This document shows positions 5,570 through 6,283 of a DNA stretch of 6,283 nt, piece after piece. The stretch's first letter is position 1; each line of letters begins with the position of its first letter. Origin of the DNA: Chloroflexota bacterium (GTDB taxonomy: Bacteria > Chloroflexota > Dehalococcoidia > Lucifugimonadales > Lucifugimonadaceae). Made by a program: the position numbers and the translations under genes. Under the pieces are notes generated by a model. That model had not been told where the DNA came from, did not search any database, and saw only the letters and a program-made list of their open reading frames with translations. Where the stretch lies: the NCBI GenBank assembly GCA_002712125.1, contig PASL01000030.1, forward strand, positions 13,059-19,341, given 5' to 3'.

Positions 5570-6283
5570 TTATTCCTCATCATTTGATTTAATATCTTCA
5601 TTAGTTACAAGATCTTCTGTAGTATCATTTGTATCATTATTTATAGAATTCAAGTCAATTTTTTCAGCTGCTGTTCTTGGAGCTTCAGGAAGCATAGTTA
5701 TAGCAGAAACTCTATCTCCAGCATTAGGTTTAACAACGTTAACCCCCTGTGCATTTCTACCAGTTTCACGTATCTGGCCTGTAGGAACTCTTAGAACCTG
5801 CGCTTTCTCAGTTACACAAGCCAATCTTCCAGTAGAAGAGTCTTTGATTTGCTTAATTTCTTCATCTGTATATTTTTTTCTTTTATCTATATAACCTTCA
5901 TTACGAAGCTCTTTACTAATTACAGTTGCATCAACAATTTTGCCAGTTCCCTTAGAACCCTCAGTAACTTTCTGGGTAATAAGACCTTTTCCACCCTTTT
6001 GCTGCTGCCTATAATCTTGCAAAGAAGTAAATTTACCTCTGCCTTGTTGTGAAACTGTGAATAAAAATCCGTCCTCTTCATTTACTACTGTTAGTGCCAC
6101 AACTTGATCTTTAGGATTTAATCTTATCCCTCTCATGCCTCCAGCAGCTCTTTGTCGAGGAGTAATAGAAGAAGAAGGAAATCTTATTGAAAGACCATTT
6201 CTTGTAACAATAATCACATCTTGTTTATTACTTACAAGCCTTGCTGAGACCAAAGCATCGTCAGACTTAAGATTAAAGCACTT
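5570..6283 (-). CDS. gyrA: DNA gyrase subunit A, C-terminal 237 residues (5' part outside window)
   Basis: This is the DNA-wrapping C-terminal beta-pinwheel of the gyrase A subunit. The frame is open through the window edge (codons read K-C-F-N-L-K-S-D-D-A before LVSARL), so the TTG at 6251-6253 is internal and not a start. Blade-type repeats are visible: DVIIVTRNGLSIRFP then TPRQRAAGGMRGIRL; GFLFTVSQQGRGKF then YRQQQKGGKGLITQKVT; and LACVTEKAQVLRVPTGQI then GRNAQGVNVVKP. These match the last three blades of GyrA. The end is a low-complexity acidic tail (NNDTNDTTEDLVTNEDIKSNDEE), as in many GyrA proteins. A charged insert sits in the final blade at 5831-5914. ParC is the alternative, but the tail and blade pattern favour GyrA; the GyrA box that would settle it lies outside the window. 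No hairpin terminator follows the stop, so readthrough into the transporter gene is likely. Confidence 0.92.
   Translation of the reverse strand, partial: KCFNLKSDDALVSARLVSNKQDVIIVTRNGLSIRFPSSSITPRQRAAGGMRGIRLNPKDQVVALTVVNEEDGFLFTVSQQGRGKFTSLQDYRQQQKGGKGLITQKVTEGSKGTGKIVDATVISKELRNEGYIDKRKKYTDEEIKQIKDSSTGRLACVTEKAQVLRVPTGQIRETGRNAQGVNVVKPNAGDRVSAITMLPEAPRTAAEKIDLNSINNDTNDTTEDLVTNEDIKSNDEE
5831..5914 (-). other. Charged insert in the last GyrA blade
   Basis: Between DATVIS and GRLACVTEKAQVLRV, about 28 residues intervene (containing ELRNEGYIDKRKKYTDEEIK) where E. coli GyrA passes directly from one strand to the next. The insert is rich in Lys, Glu and Asp and probably forms a helical loop projecting from the pinwheel. 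The comparison with E. coli is from memory of the family. Confidence 0.5.

Noticed and set aside
5582..5610. Possible promoter for the transporter within the gyrA tail (TTGTAA, 17 bases, TCAAAT, minus strand)
   Set aside because: Each hexamer matches only four of six consensus positions, which is expected by chance in such AT-rich sequence.
5849..6052. Plus-strand open frame of 67 codons with a hydrophobic start
   Set aside because: It lies opposite the well-conserved gyrA C-terminal blades; the hydrophobicity is the complement of Lys/Glu-rich codons.
6251..6253. TTG as a start of a separate 227-residue protein
   Set aside because: The frame continues upstream to the window edge and matches GyrA sequence without a break, so this is an internal codon of gyrA.

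Overview
The window is an AT-rich bacterial segment in which every supported gene lies on the minus strand. Reading in the direction of transcription (from high to low coordinates), it holds the 3' end of gyrA, an RND-family MmpL-type transporter, a lipocalin-like (AttH/CrtC family) lipoprotein, a flavin reductase-like FMN-binding protein, a family 4-type glycosyltransferase, and then the 5' part of rplU (ribosomal protein L21). There are no tRNA or rRNA genes, insertion sequences, CRISPR arrays or other mobile-element marks, and no gene-free stretch longer than about 92 bases.

Layout. Positions 6283-5570 are the GyrA C-terminal domain, cut by the window edge. After an 18-base gap the transporter follows (5551-3347). 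Its stop overlaps the lipoprotein start by 11 bases (lipoprotein 3357-2263), whose stop overlaps the flavin reductase start by 8 bases (2270-1764). The glycosyltransferase starts 7 bases further on (1756-383). No promoter or hairpin terminator is convincing anywhere from gyrA to the glycosyltransferase, so the four accessory genes look like one translationally coupled unit, probably read through from gyrA. The only substantial spacer (291-382) carries a near-consensus sigma70-type promoter and a Shine-Dalgarno sequence that restart expression at rplU, whose coding sequence leaves the window at position 1.

How the genes may work together. The transporter and the lipoprotein are the tightest pair. 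MmpL proteins move lipids or other hydrophobic molecules across the cytoplasmic membrane, and a lipid-anchored lipocalin-fold protein outside that membrane could receive, carry or modify such a molecule. The flavin reductase and the glycosyltransferase are cytoplasmic-type enzymes that could build or decorate it. This is an inference from gene order only. The individual families are known, and the possible novelty lies in the combination and in a C-terminal extension on the glycosyltransferase.

Organism. The strong AT bias, compact overlapping genes and mixed family content suggest a streamlined, probably uncultured, possibly marine bacterium. A Chloroflexota (SAR202-like) or actinobacterial affiliation is possible given the MmpL and flavin-enzyme content, but the window alone does not settle it.
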